Origin: Flammeovirgaceae bacterium UBA7330
GTDB taxonomy: Bacteria; Bacteroidota; Bacteroidia; Cytophagales; Cyclobacteriaceae
Assembly (NCBI GenBank): GCA_002471275.1
Contig: DKPQ01000017.1
Span: 682,001-746,000, forward strand
Direction: 5' to 3'
DNA: 64,000 bases
Numbering within the stretch: position 1 is the first letter of the stretch; every line of letters begins with the position of its first letter. The position numbers were made by a program, and so were the translations under genes. The notes beneath the pieces are model-generated. The model searched no databases. It saw nothing but the letters and a program-made list of their open reading frames with translations, and was not told the origin of the DNA. Below are positions 44,501-52,790 of this stretch, one piece after another.

Positions 44501-45204
44501 ATAATCAGATGCTGGTGAAACTGGAAGAGAGTAAAGAGGCATTGGCTGAAGTGCAAAAGGAATCGGCGTGGAAGGAAATTGCCAGACAGGTAGCTCATGA
44601 GATCAAGAATCCACTCACACCTATGCGACTGAAGATACAGCAGATGATGCGGTCTCTCGATAAGGAAGATAGAAATTACAAAGCCTGTATTTCGTTGATT
44701 GAGCAGATTGATTCTCTAAGCGACATTGCTGATTCTTTTTCAGCATTTGCTAAAATGCCAGTCCCTAAAAACGAGAGGTTTTCACTGGATGAGCTCACCC
44801 AACATACGGCAGAATTGTACCAGTCAGAGAGCACAAAGCTCTCCCTGGACATGCAAGACCAACCATTGGAAGTCTATGCAGATCCTAAGATATTCAGTGG
44901 AATATTGAATAATATCATTTTGAATGGGATTCAATCAGTAAGTAACGGTAGTCCGGAAATTCGAATTTCACTGGCCCGAAAGGGGAATAAAGCACTTCTA
45001 AGTATTAAAGACAATGGAAGCGGAATACCCCCGGAAGTTCAGGATAAAGTATTTACTCCTTATTTTAGTACAAAGAGAACGGGAAGTGGGATTGGTTTAG
45101 CAGTTGCTAAAAAAGGAATAGAAAATGCAGGAGGAAATATTTGGTTTGAAACTGAGGAGGGGATGGGCACCACTTTCAATATTTCCTTGCCGTTGGTGGA
45201 TTAG
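41599..45204 (+). CDS. Large NtrY-like sensor histidine kinase
   Basis: This 1201-residue sensor kinase begins with a membrane anchor (LIRLLVLSSLISLALLVL) and a roughly 170-residue extracytoplasmic region. A block of several membrane segments follows (about 195-460), then a second soluble sensor region and a membrane segment (NFSFQLFILLVLCGLIFVGF). HAMP lies at about 930-985. The kinase core has VAHEIKNPLTPMRLKIQQMM (phospho-His), the N box NNIILNGIQS, DNGSGIP, and GSGIGLAVAKK. The sequence resembles NtrY. No response regulator is adjacent. Its end overlaps the next gene by 80 bases. Confidence 0.93.
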   Translation: MKILIRLLVLSSLISLALLVLKLRPGAEDATYSQIQKRFDQQIALLETDLTSFLEQFEILTNPFKIQSSKDFLKRVYVNGSMIYWSDNKSIPAYSTIKDSDTLYSIKSESDVYVVRREVIPSNTALVEVFSIIPLQISPPISNEYLSKTVNAAIFGENVISFSNGDKEITYKGETVLNYTITSSTTNVGDKWFPPAVLLTIILLLISIYFYFGKDHPSHRRLILAIVLILIFRFIIYVMMDLFRPHWEIFNPIYFSESRFNYSLGDLLFNVLCTFFIVAIFFRLCKWIRLGVLFGSREKLNDGLFLTLLPILVLFSGFVVYRIPWIILEHSQIELDISQSISFDYMRVVALLILVFVALTFIIIFTLSQKVFQFIKQPLYLKILCYAVASVVFYWQVGNVGLTIILIVTMVWIIINGTYLSYQLFNPRYETFLLLVLLLSTSAALFSYGIYKHYERDRLIAKEKYANKLLIPNDILGEYYLNQIMEDIEDDTYIQSRLLNRLVAKQNIREKITRQFLSTYFKKYDVEVYLFGANGESYDSPGAMSYYDWRRTYQKPENLTDYPQLYLIEDESDNIRNQYLCFLSIEGFNQQIGYIILQLTLKKNIPTSVFPELLVESKYYLSTDQEEFDYAIYRKNSVLPIYKQGRSGFESNLSYRNLQDPVLFQEGIEIGDIHYFGFTTNDGRVIVIASKAYDYIYIFSNFSFQLFILLVLCGLIFVGFRIYKNKAHLNLSTKIQLYLGMAFIFPMLIVSVGLLNTLNATYREEVDQNFLTKSFTLAGNLVDITQAFENNTINRDDYSNAIAEAASLVQSDINIYETSGLLLSSSQMEIFNSGILGKQIKPEAFNAIVYNNEQSIILNEEIGKLDFKSSYTALRSDRTGNLLGILSMPYFESESQLQNQQIQIFTNLISVFTLIFLISLFSGNLIVNQLVSPLKQIADRIRRTSLQEKNQPISYAVNDEIGSLVNEYNQMLVKLEESKEALAEVQKESAWKEIARQVAHEIKNPLTPMRLKIQQMMRSLDKEDRNYKACISLIEQIDSLSDIADSFSAFAKMPVPKNERFSLDELTQHTAELYQSESTKLSLDMQDQPLEVYADPKIFSGILNNIILNGIQSVSNGSPEIRISLARKGNKALLSIKDNGSGIPPEVQDKVFTPYFSTKRTGSGIGLAVAKKGIENAGGNIWFETEEGMGTTFNISLPLVD

Positions 45205-48200
45205 TTTATTCTTCCTTTTGGCTTTTGGCTTTCAGGCTTCAGGACAAAACTATCAGTGTAAAAAAGTACCCGTTGGAATACCCGTAGACCTGGACACTAT
45301 TCCTGTAGACCCTTCCTCCATTCGAATCGCTACAGGAGTGCAGTTTGAGTTTGCACCTGAAAATAATAGGATTCTGATACCGGGGGAGCAACCGGATTCA
45401 GTCGAGGTGTGTTACCGGAGAGTCTCTGTAGAATACCTGGATACTTTGTACGACAGAAGTATCCTTACCTATGCAGAGGTATACAGTGATGAACCTCCAC
45501 CAAAACAAGTAAATATTGAAGAACAGGAAATTTTCAAATTTAGTGATGTTGAAAGTTTTGGTGCCATTACTAGAGGCGTCTCATTTGGCAACCGACAAAA
45601 CCTGTTTGTAAACTCTGCACTCAACTTGCAGATGGATGGGAAACTAAGTGATGACCTGAATATCAGTGCGGTCATCACAGATCAGAACATTCCTTATCAA
45701 CCGGAAGGGAATACCCAACAACTGAGAGATTTTGATAATGTATTCATCAAGTTGTACAATCAGAACTTTGATATCACGGCGGGGGATATAGTACTGCAAA
45801 ACCCGGTGGAGGAATCTTATTTCCTGAGATATTATAAAAATGTTCAGGGCTTGTCAGCGAATTACAGGTACAACACAGGCTCTGGATGGAGTGGGACTTC
45901 TAGTCTCTCAGGGTCGGCTGCAAAAGGACAGTTTGCTTCGACGCAAATAAATCCAATTGAAAATGTTCAGGGGCCATATAAACTTAGGGGACCGAATGGT
46001 GAACGTTTTATCATTATTCTGGCCAACTCGGAGAAAGTTTACATCGACGGTAAGTTGTTGGAGCGGGGATTTGATCGGGATTATGTCATAGACTATAATC
46101 TGGCAGAGGTTACCTTTAGTAGCAACATTGTGATCACCAGATTTACCAGAATAAGGATTGATTATGAGTATGCTGAGCAGTTTTATAGTCGGTCTAATGT
46201 TACAGTAAATCAGACTTTTAAGAAAGATAACTTAAAGTTATACTTAAATTATTATCGGGAAAGTGATAATCCCAACAGCACATTGGGGTTTTCGCTCAGT
46301 GAGGATGACTTTGCACAGCTTAGAAATACAACAAATGGGCAAGGTCTTATCTCCGGAGTAGATTCTGTAGGCTATCTTGAAGGTCAACTCTTGTACTCCA
46401 GACAGGACACTGTTGATTCAGATGGTAATCAACAGACCATTTACATCTACTCTTCGGATCCCGGCAAAGCCTATTGGAATGTGAGCTTTACAGAGGTAGG
46501 GCAAGGGCAGGGTGATTATATTTTAGCAAATCGAAATGCCAATGGCAGAGTATATCGATGGGTTTCTTCTTTGGGTGGAGTCAGGCAGGGAAGCTATGCA
46601 CCGGTGATTAATATCCCGACACCAAACAGAAAGGAGATGGTTGTTACGGGTGTAACAGTTGGTCTTGGTGAGCATGAACAAGTCTTTCAGGAGTTTGCCA
46701 TATCCAATAGAGACCGGAATTTGTATGCTGACCTGAACAGCGAAAACGTAGGTTATGCCTGGAAAGGAGGAATTACGAGCAAGCGTCCAGTGGCGTTTCT
46801 TGATGACTATGTATTCACCGGGAAGCTTACTTACGAATATGATCACAAATACTTCAATGCGATTGACCGATTCAGGTCCATAGAATATGATAGAAACTGG
46901 AGCTATGATGTTTTTTCCGATACAGTCAATAGATCTGATCAAATTCTGGAGGCAGAGCTTGGAATTACAAAGAACAGAAAGAATGCTGTTTTATATCAAC
47001 TGACTAAAAGAAAGAGGTCAGGAATAGTTGATGGTTATCAGCAGCAGCTTACAATCTCCAGGTCACTGGGTTTCTTTCAATTGCGGTCAGAAAATTACCT
47101 GATGGATAATTTGACAAATGGACGGCAGGCAAAGTGGAAAAGATCCAACAATGATTTGAGCTTTGATCTTTGGAAACTCAACCCAGGGTACAATTTCACG
47201 ATCGATCATCATTCGTTTGCTCGTGGTGACAGTGCCATCAGTACACTGATGCATTATCATGCTCATAATTTCTACATTCAGTCTGGAGATAGCAGCAAAG
47301 CAAAGGTCAGGCTTGATTATGTGCGCAGGTATGATCAATTGCCACAACAAGGAGAGTTTACCTCTTTTACAGCAGCAGAAGAGCTAAGGATGAGTCTTGT
47401 AAGTCAGTTTTCACCCAACCAACGGATCAGCGGCCAGCTCAATTACAGGTCAGTAATGGATCACTCTGTAGATGAAGAAGATAGAAATATCATGGGACGG
47501 CTTGAATGGGTATCAGGCTATTTTCAAAATAACATTAAACAACAGGTAACTTTTTCTACAGCTAACACACGTGAACTCAAGCGGGATTTTATTTACGTGC
47601 TGGTACCTACAGGCGAGGGAACGCATACATGGAGGGATGAAAATATGGATGGGATCAAAGACCTGAATGAATTCTATGAGGCCATAAATGTAGATGAGAA
47701 AAACTATATCAAATTATTCACGCCGACAGATGAGTATATTCAGGCATTTCAAACCACTTATCTACATACCCTTGATGCTACTTTTCCTTCCGGGTGGAAA
47801 GACCGGGGGATGGTGTTGTCACAGATGTCGAAGCTGTCATTTAATGGTAGTGTCAGGTTGAATTTCAAATCTACCTCAGCAAATGCGGCAGATCGTATCA
47901 ATCCCTTTGGACTGGATCTGAATGATGAGCAATACATCTATGCACGTAATAACAATCGTTTCACTTTGTTTTATAACAGAAATGCTCCCGGACTTGGATT
48001 TGATGTATCCAGACAAAATTTAGACAATAAGTCCTTGCTGAGTGGAGGTTATGAATTAAGAGAGAAAGACCTGTGGAATGCCAACATCCGGATGACCCTG
48101 GCCAATACCTATATTTTGAGGTTAAATGGCAGTGTTGGAGAATTAAGTAACCAGGCTGATTATGTTTCGGGCAGAGATTTCCAATTGACTTTAAAGACCT

Positions 48201-48589
48201 ATTCACCGGAACTGGTTGTACAACCAGGTAAACAGTTTAGGGTAACTGGAAAATGGGAGAGAAGGTTGAGGAATGATCAATTGCAGGAATCCGGTGATTT
48301 CTCCGACATCAATGATTTTAGTCTCATGCTGAACTGGTTACGACAAGGAAAAGGAAGCCTGAATGCGAATTTTCAATGGGTAGACATTGATTTTCAGGGA
48401 GAAGTCAATTCGTTCCTTGGCTATGAATTGTTAGAAGCATTGCAACCAGGCTCCAATCAAAAGTGGACAATTAACTGGCAGCAATCTTTGGGTCGGGGAC
48501 TACAGTTGAACCTCCAGTATTTTGGCAGGAAATCCACTGAAAATCGAGCTGTCCATACAGGAACAGCTCAATTGACAGCGTATTTTTAG
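45125..48589 (+). CDS. Large outer-membrane beta-barrel protein of unknown function
   Basis: This 1154-residue protein has a signal-type segment (WWISLFFLLAFGFQASGQN) after a roughly 25-residue preceding part. A possible start at TTG 45146 or ATT 45200 would shorten this. The mature protein is rich in alternating beta strands and ends in a barrel-like segment (VHTGTAQLTAYF). At 838-849 lies DENMDGIKDLNE, a calcium-loop-like motif seen in other large Bacteroidota outer-membrane proteins. It starts inside the histidine kinase gene, an 80-base overlap suggesting coupling. I recognise the general class but not the function. The stop is one base from that of the convergent DUF1080 gene. Confidence 0.7.
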   Translation: MQEEIFGLKLRRGWAPLSIFPCRWWISLFFLLAFGFQASGQNYQCKKVPVGIPVDLDTIPVDPSSIRIATGVQFEFAPENNRILIPGEQPDSVEVCYRRVSVEYLDTLYDRSILTYAEVYSDEPPPKQVNIEEQEIFKFSDVESFGAITRGVSFGNRQNLFVNSALNLQMDGKLSDDLNISAVITDQNIPYQPEGNTQQLRDFDNVFIKLYNQNFDITAGDIVLQNPVEESYFLRYYKNVQGLSANYRYNTGSGWSGTSSLSGSAAKGQFASTQINPIENVQGPYKLRGPNGERFIIILANSEKVYIDGKLLERGFDRDYVIDYNLAEVTFSSNIVITRFTRIRIDYEYAEQFYSRSNVTVNQTFKKDNLKLYLNYYRESDNPNSTLGFSLSEDDFAQLRNTTNGQGLISGVDSVGYLEGQLLYSRQDTVDSDGNQQTIYIYSSDPGKAYWNVSFTEVGQGQGDYILANRNANGRVYRWVSSLGGVRQGSYAPVINIPTPNRKEMVVTGVTVGLGEHEQVFQEFAISNRDRNLYADLNSENVGYAWKGGITSKRPVAFLDDYVFTGKLTYEYDHKYFNAIDRFRSIEYDRNWSYDVFSDTVNRSDQILEAELGITKNRKNAVLYQLTKRKRSGIVDGYQQQLTISRSLGFFQLRSENYLMDNLTNGRQAKWKRSNNDLSFDLWKLNPGYNFTIDHHSFARGDSAISTLMHYHAHNFYIQSGDSSKAKVRLDYVRRYDQLPQQGEFTSFTAAEELRMSLVSQFSPNQRISGQLNYRSVMDHSVDEEDRNIMGRLEWVSGYFQNNIKQQVTFSTANTRELKRDFIYVLVPTGEGTHTWRDENMDGIKDLNEFYEAINVDEKNYIKLFTPTDEYIQAFQTTYLHTLDATFPSGWKDRGMVLSQMSKLSFNGSVRLNFKSTSANAADRINPFGLDLNDEQYIYARNNNRFTLFYNRNAPGLGFDVSRQNLDNKSLLSGGYELREKDLWNANIRMTLANTYILRLNGSVGELSNQADYVSGRDFQLTLKTYSPELVVQPGKQFRVTGKWERRLRNDQLQESGDFSDINDFSLMLNWLRQGKGSLNANFQWVDIDFQGEVNSFLGYELLEALQPGSNQKWTINWQQSLGRGLQLNLQYFGRKSTENRAVHTGTAQLTAYF

Positions 48590-48590
48590 T

Positions 48591-49637
48591 TTACTTGATA
48601 ATAGGTTTAAGGACAATGTTGCGGTAGGATACTTTACCGTGGTCTCCCTGAAGGTAGATAGGACCCTTTGCAAAGACATCATGAGAGATGGCTCCACCTG
48701 TAGGTCCGTATGCAGGCTGATTATCAATGATTTTTGTACCATTTAATATCACTGTGATGTGTCTGTCGATCAACGTGATATCCAGGGTCTGCCAGGTATC
48801 AGCGGGCTTCTCAGCTGCTGTACTAGGTGTGATCCTGCTGTACAGAGCACCCATGTTGTGTGAGTCAAGTGGTTGACCATATGAATCCAATACCTGGATT
48901 TCATAAATACCTCTCAGGTAAACACCGCTATTATTCCCTTTAGGGATATTTACTTCAAGTGTAAGGTTGAAATCTTCAAATTCCTGGTCAGTCCTGATAT
49001 TTCCATATCGGATGTGCTCACCATTTTCTGGTTGAACTGGATTATTCACCAGGACGCCGTTCTCAACAGAGAAGCCGTTTTTCTGGTTTTCATTCAATAG
49101 CCTCCAGCCGGTTAAATCCTTTCCGTTAAACAGGGAAACAGGCTCACTGAACTTAAGAGAAGAGAGATCAGGTTTTTGGGTAATCTCCGGTAATTTTATG
49201 CCAACAAATGTGGTCGTATCTACTCCCAGGCCATCATTGGTGGGAACCAGGTAATAACCATAAACCTCATTATCACCTTTCTTGAAAACTTCCAGCGTGT
49301 TAGTTACCTGATGACTTCTTGTGGCTTCTCCATTTTCGTCTCTGGCTCGCACTCTATTACTCAATCGGGTAGCGATCAGACGATCTCCCTGGATATAAAC
49401 ATTAGCTACGGGAACCACACTTCCCCCTCGCCAAAGCAGCGAAGCGTCCAGAAAGCCATCGTTAGTGACTCCAAGCCAGCCTACCGCCATGTCTCCTTCA
49501 ATGTCTAAAGACCAATGGCCTATAAAGTCGTTAATTTCAACAGGGTCGGGAGTGACCACTGTCGTTGTTTCAGGTTGCTGACACCGCATCAGGGTGACCA
49601 GAATGATTATCAGTAGAGATTTGCTAGCAAAATTCAT
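48591..49637 (-). CDS. Exported DUF1080 (3-keto-disaccharide hydrolase-like) lipoprotein
   Basis: The 348-residue protein starts at ATG 49637 with a lipoprotein signal (KSLLIIILVTLMRC, Cys near residue 19). The first 160 residues are a beta-rich domain (FIGHWSLDIEGDMAVGWLGV). The C-terminal part is DUF1080: SLFNGKDLTGWRLLN, GNNSGVYLRGIYEIQVLDSYG and GPIYLQGDHGKVSYRNI. DUF1080 proteins bind or cleave modified sugars, including 3-keto-glycosides. The frame is open to a TTG at 49664. A Gfo/Idh/MocA gene lies upstream on the same strand, which fits keto-sugar metabolism. Confidence 0.85.
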   Translation of the reverse strand: MNFASKSLLIIILVTLMRCQQPETTTVVTPDPVEINDFIGHWSLDIEGDMAVGWLGVTNDGFLDASLLWRGGSVVPVANVYIQGDRLIATRLSNRVRARDENGEATRSHQVTNTLEVFKKGDNEVYGYYLVPTNDGLGVDTTTFVGIKLPEITQKPDLSSLKFSEPVSLFNGKDLTGWRLLNENQKNGFSVENGVLVNNPVQPENGEHIRYGNIRTDQEFEDFNLTLEVNIPKGNNSGVYLRGIYEIQVLDSYGQPLDSHNMGALYSRITPSTAAEKPADTWQTLDITLIDRHITVILNGTKIIDNQPAYGPTGGAISHDVFAKGPIYLQGDHGKVSYRNIVLKPIIK

Positions 49638-49845
49638 TTTATAGATGTTAAGTTTCTGCTGCAATTTAACCCGGATTATGCATTAGAACTTCGTTATGAG
49701 GGTTTAAAAGCCAATAAATCAGGAAGTTTTCTTGGTTTTAGCATAGCACCGCTATGGTGAAGCCAAAAAACTTAGCAAAGCGACTGATTTGCAGGCATTT
49801 AAGCACGTAATAGATTTTCTAATGGATATTCCGGGTTTAAGCTAT

Positions 49846-50724
49846 CTATTTCAGTTCCCAACCGTTTTGATAGGGTTCGCTGAGATAATTATTGGCTTCT
49901 TCATTGTTAGTGAAGCGGTTTCCATCCCAGTCGAGTTTCTTTCCTGTTCTGATAGCAATATTTCCTAAGAGAACTATTTCTGTGAGAAGACTTCCGTACT
50001 CAAATTCGACGCCTGCAGGTTCTCCACCTTTACAGGCTTCCACCCACTCCTCGTAATGGCCGATAGATCTCTTTTCTGTCTTTGGAGGTCTTTTATAGCT
50101 TCTATGGCGAGACTCGGGCAACAATCTTGGATCATTGCCCGTGCTGTTGCACATCAAGGCACCTTTTGAGCCTCTAAAAAGAATTCCTGTGGGATGGATC
50201 TCCCGGTTGCTTTCCAATTCTTTAGGTCTTTCTGGTTTCAATCCGCCATCATACCAGTTGAGTTTCAAAGCTGGAAATCCGTCTCGAGCAGGGAAGGAAT
50301 AATGAACAATAGATGCATTTGGATAAGTTGCAGGAAACAGGGGAGTAGAGCTGGCATAAATGCTATCAGGTTGCCCAAGCTTCAGGGCTTTGAATACAGG
50401 GTTGAAGAAGTGACAGCCCATATCACCCAGTGCACCAGTCCCAAAGTCGTACCAGCCCCGGAACCTGAAAGGGTGATAGGCCGGATGGTACGGTTGATAT
50501 GGTGCAGGACCAATAAACAAATCCCAGTCCAGCGTGTCAGGGACCGGAGGAGTGTCAGTAGGTCGCTCTATACCCTGTGGCCATATTGGTCTGTCTGTCC
50601 AGATATCTACTTCCATGACATCCCCGATAGCCCCATCCCAGATCCATTCGCGAATAATCCTGAATTCCTCCAGTGAGTCTGATTGAGTACTCATTTGTGT
50701 GGCTACGTTAAATTTTCTGGCCAA
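49846..50724 (-). CDS. C-terminal fragment of the Gfo/Idh/MocA oxidoreductase
   Basis: This 292-residue frame directly follows the TAA and opens with a TTG codon that would be read as Leu in the intact gene. It contains the family C-terminal domain, with PGFRGWYDFGTGALG-like and GSKGALMCNSTGNDPRLLPE segments. A separate start at this TTG seems unlikely; I list it because some annotations will show it as its own gene. Confidence 0.5.
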   Translation of the reverse strand: MARKFNVATQMSTQSDSLEEFRIIREWIWDGAIGDVMEVDIWTDRPIWPQGIERPTDTPPVPDTLDWDLFIGPAPYQPYHPAYHPFRFRGWYDFGTGALGDMGCHFFNPVFKALKLGQPDSIYASSTPLFPATYPNASIVHYSFPARDGFPALKLNWYDGGLKPERPKELESNREIHPTGILFRGSKGALMCNSTGNDPRLLPESRHRSYKRPPKTEKRSIGHYEEWVEACKGGEPAGVEFEYGSLLTEIVLLGNIAIRTGKKLDWDGNRFTNNEEANNYLSEPYQNGWELK

Positions 50725-51207
50725 TTACCGGACGAATCGTGATTCTGCTATGGTCTTTGTCAATGGCTTGGCACAGTACACGTGTTTGCCACGTCGGATA
50801 GCTTCAATGGTTTGAATGGCATGGGTGTGATCCGGAGTGCCAATCATCACAGCGTCAATGTCCTCGTTGTCCAGCATTTCGCGATAGTCCTGGTAATACT
50901 TTGCCGATTCCATCTTTTTCATAAACTCTTCTTGAGCCATGGTTCTGAATCGTTCGTTCTCGAAAATCTTTTGATAAAGCACTTTATCGATGTCTGCATT
51001 AGCCACGAAATTTTCACTTTTGGCTCCCAACAGATAGTGCTTGCCAACTCCTGCGACACCAATGCCGGCTATATTGAGCTTATCACTCGGAGCAGTATGG
51101 TATTTGCCTCCCAATACAGATGCTGGCACGATTGAAAACGTGGCCGTAGCTATGGAAGTGTTTTTGAGAAAAGTACGGCGGGAATGCTTTAGAACTTTGG
51201 GCTTCAT
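50725..51207 (-). CDS. N-terminal fragment of the Gfo/Idh/MocA oxidoreductase
   Basis: This 160-residue frame begins MKPKVLKHSRRTFLKN (Tat signal) and continues into the Rossmann NAD(P) domain with LNIAGIGVAGVGKHYLLG. It ends at the premature TAA directly after ESRFVR. On its own it lacks the substrate domain and is unlikely to be active. Confidence 0.6.
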   Translation of the reverse strand: MKPKVLKHSRRTFLKNTSIATATFSIVPASVLGGKYHTAPSDKLNIAGIGVAGVGKHYLLGAKSENFVANADIDKVLYQKIFENERFRTMAQEEFMKKMESAKYYQDYREMLDNEDIDAVMIGTPDHTHAIQTIEAIRRGKHVYCAKPLTKTIAESRFVR

Positions 51208-51299
51208 GATGAATAAATTTATAAGATGAGTTATTGCACCCTATAAATCTAATGATCATGCTTGAAGTAACTATCCCACAGTAACCTGATGGGGTCAGA

Positions 51300-52790
51300 T
51301 TACTTCCTCTTCTTCCACAAATGCTCGTAATCGCTGTAATCCTCTTCCTCTTCGGGTTCCACTGCCGGGGTCACCTTCAAGGTCTCCTCGGTAGGCTCAG
51401 CAGCGGGTGGAGTAGGAGTAACCGGAGGAGTCACCTTTTTCTTGCTTTTCTTCTCAGCACGTCCAAACAGGAAGTTGATCCCAAAGTTGATGTTAGCGGC
51501 ACTGGCATTAGGCACGTCAATGGTATTGAAAATATTGTCGGCAGCTACATATAACTGGAATGTTGATAACCTAAACATCATACCCAGTCCGAGATCTACA
51601 CCTTGCTGAGGTACATAAGACCCGGTTGCAGAGGCCGTAAACCAGCGACCTACCTGCTGGGTATAACCCAGTCCAATAGATGTCTTTACTCTTCCCTGCG
51701 TCATATAGTTGGCTATGGTAGCCTGTGCTTGTCCTTTTGGCGATACCTGATAGTCTGCTGAAAAATAGGTTCTGGCGTTGAGCTTAGTCGTAAACGTTCC
51801 TGCTACAGTATCCGGTTCCAAGTTTTTCAATGAATCTTCGATGGCCTGACCAAAAGAATCCGTGTCATCAAGATCTATCCCGGAGTAGGTAAATGAAGTA
51901 CCTTTGAAATTGATGAGCTCAGCATGTTGTTTCCAGTTGATAAATCCTAAATCATTGACAGCAGCTCCTAGACCAAGTTTATCAGAGAATTGCATTCTTG
52001 CTCCAAGGTCAAGCCCGAACCCTGTATTTTCATTAAAGATGAAATAGCTTTCATCAAAATCTTCCTCGTCATCATCTGTTAACTGCGAAAAGGCCACAGA
52101 CCTGATCTGAGCTTCGTTAAAGGAAGCGGTCAATGAATAATCAGCCTCGTCGGTAAGAATTGAAACTGAAAAGTTCTGAGTACTATTATGTAGCATACCA
52201 TTCAGATATTTGAACCGGGCTCCAATCGTCGTTTCCCGATCCAGAATGGTGAACGTTTGTCCATATCCAATGCCGTATTCTCTGTAGTGTGTGGTGGTAT
52301 ATCCCATTTGATCTGCTACAAAGTTCTGACCGATGTAGGCAGCATTTCCTCGCCAGACAAAATTCATAAGATCAATGGGGTAGAAGAAGGTGAAGTCAAA
52401 TTTGTCATTGACAAAAAGTGAGAAATGCATCTTTTCTCCAACCCTGAATCCGATCATGAGGTCTGTTACGTCAAGATCGACATTCAGGAAGGACTTCTTC
52501 TTTTGTTGTGTTCCTAAAAACCGACTGATGTCAATCAGCGTGGAGTCACCCGTTTCAGTGAAAATATCGGAAATGCTAAATGAATTGTTCACGGAGAGAT
52601 CTATTCCCGAAATACCGGGTAAGCTCACAAAAACTCTTGCATCAGGAAAGTAAGCAGGGTTGTAGTTTCCACCTTGAGGGATACCTTTTCCCATGTGATA
52701 GAAACTCAGATTGTTTTGCGCCATCAAATTGCCTGAGGCTACGATCAATATTATCAGAAGAATTCTTTTCACGGTGATCTTAGTTTTCAT
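51300..52790 (-). CDS. DUF5723 outer-membrane protein
   Basis: This 496-residue protein begins with a signal peptide (RILLIILIVASGNLMAQ) and the DUF5723 opening NLSFYHMGKGIPQGGNYNPAYFPDARVFVSLPGISG. Many beta strands follow, then a soluble tail. The last 45 residues are Pro/Thr/Glu-rich and charged (TPPVTPTPPAAEPTEE, then EEEEDYSDYEHLWKKRK), probably disordered. The function is unknown. Its start overlaps the end of the preceding lipoprotein gene by 11 bases, so the two are likely partners. Confidence 0.8.
   Translation of the reverse strand: MKTKITVKRILLIILIVASGNLMAQNNLSFYHMGKGIPQGGNYNPAYFPDARVFVSLPGISGIDLSVNNSFSISDIFTETGDSTLIDISRFLGTQQKKKSFLNVDLDVTDLMIGFRVGEKMHFSLFVNDKFDFTFFYPIDLMNFVWRGNAAYIGQNFVADQMGYTTTHYREYGIGYGQTFTILDRETTIGARFKYLNGMLHNSTQNFSVSILTDEADYSLTASFNEAQIRSVAFSQLTDDDEEDFDESYFIFNENTGFGLDLGARMQFSDKLGLGAAVNDLGFINWKQHAELINFKGTSFTYSGIDLDDTDSFGQAIEDSLKNLEPDTVAGTFTTKLNARTYFSADYQVSPKGQAQATIANYMTQGRVKTSIGLGYTQQVGRWFTASATGSYVPQQGVDLGLGMMFRLSTFQLYVAADNIFNTIDVPNASAANINFGINFLFGRAEKKSKKKVTPPVTPTPPAAEPTEETLKVTPAVEPEEEEDYSDYEHLWKKRK

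Larger units (their letters stand above)
49846..51207 (-). pseudogene. Gfo/Idh/MocA family oxidoreductase interrupted by an in-frame TAA
   Basis: Two halves of one gene lie in the same frame, separated only by the stop codon TAA at 50725-50727. The first half carries a twin-arginine signal (SRRTFLKNTSIATATFSIVP) and the nucleotide-binding part with VMIGTPDHTHAIQTIEAIRRGKHVYCAKPLTKT. The second continues at once with LARKFNVATQM and the catalytic/C-terminal domain (GALGDMGCHFFNPVFKALKLG). Summed length is about 453 residues, normal for exported family members. A single base change (for example from GAA or CAA) would explain the stop. It may be a recent pseudogene, a sequencing error, or read-through. 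Confidence 0.85.

Noticed and set aside
50725..50727. Programmed recoding at the in-frame stop of the Gfo/Idh/MocA gene
   Set aside because: The codon is TAA, not TGA, so selenocysteine insertion does not apply, and I see no special downstream structure.
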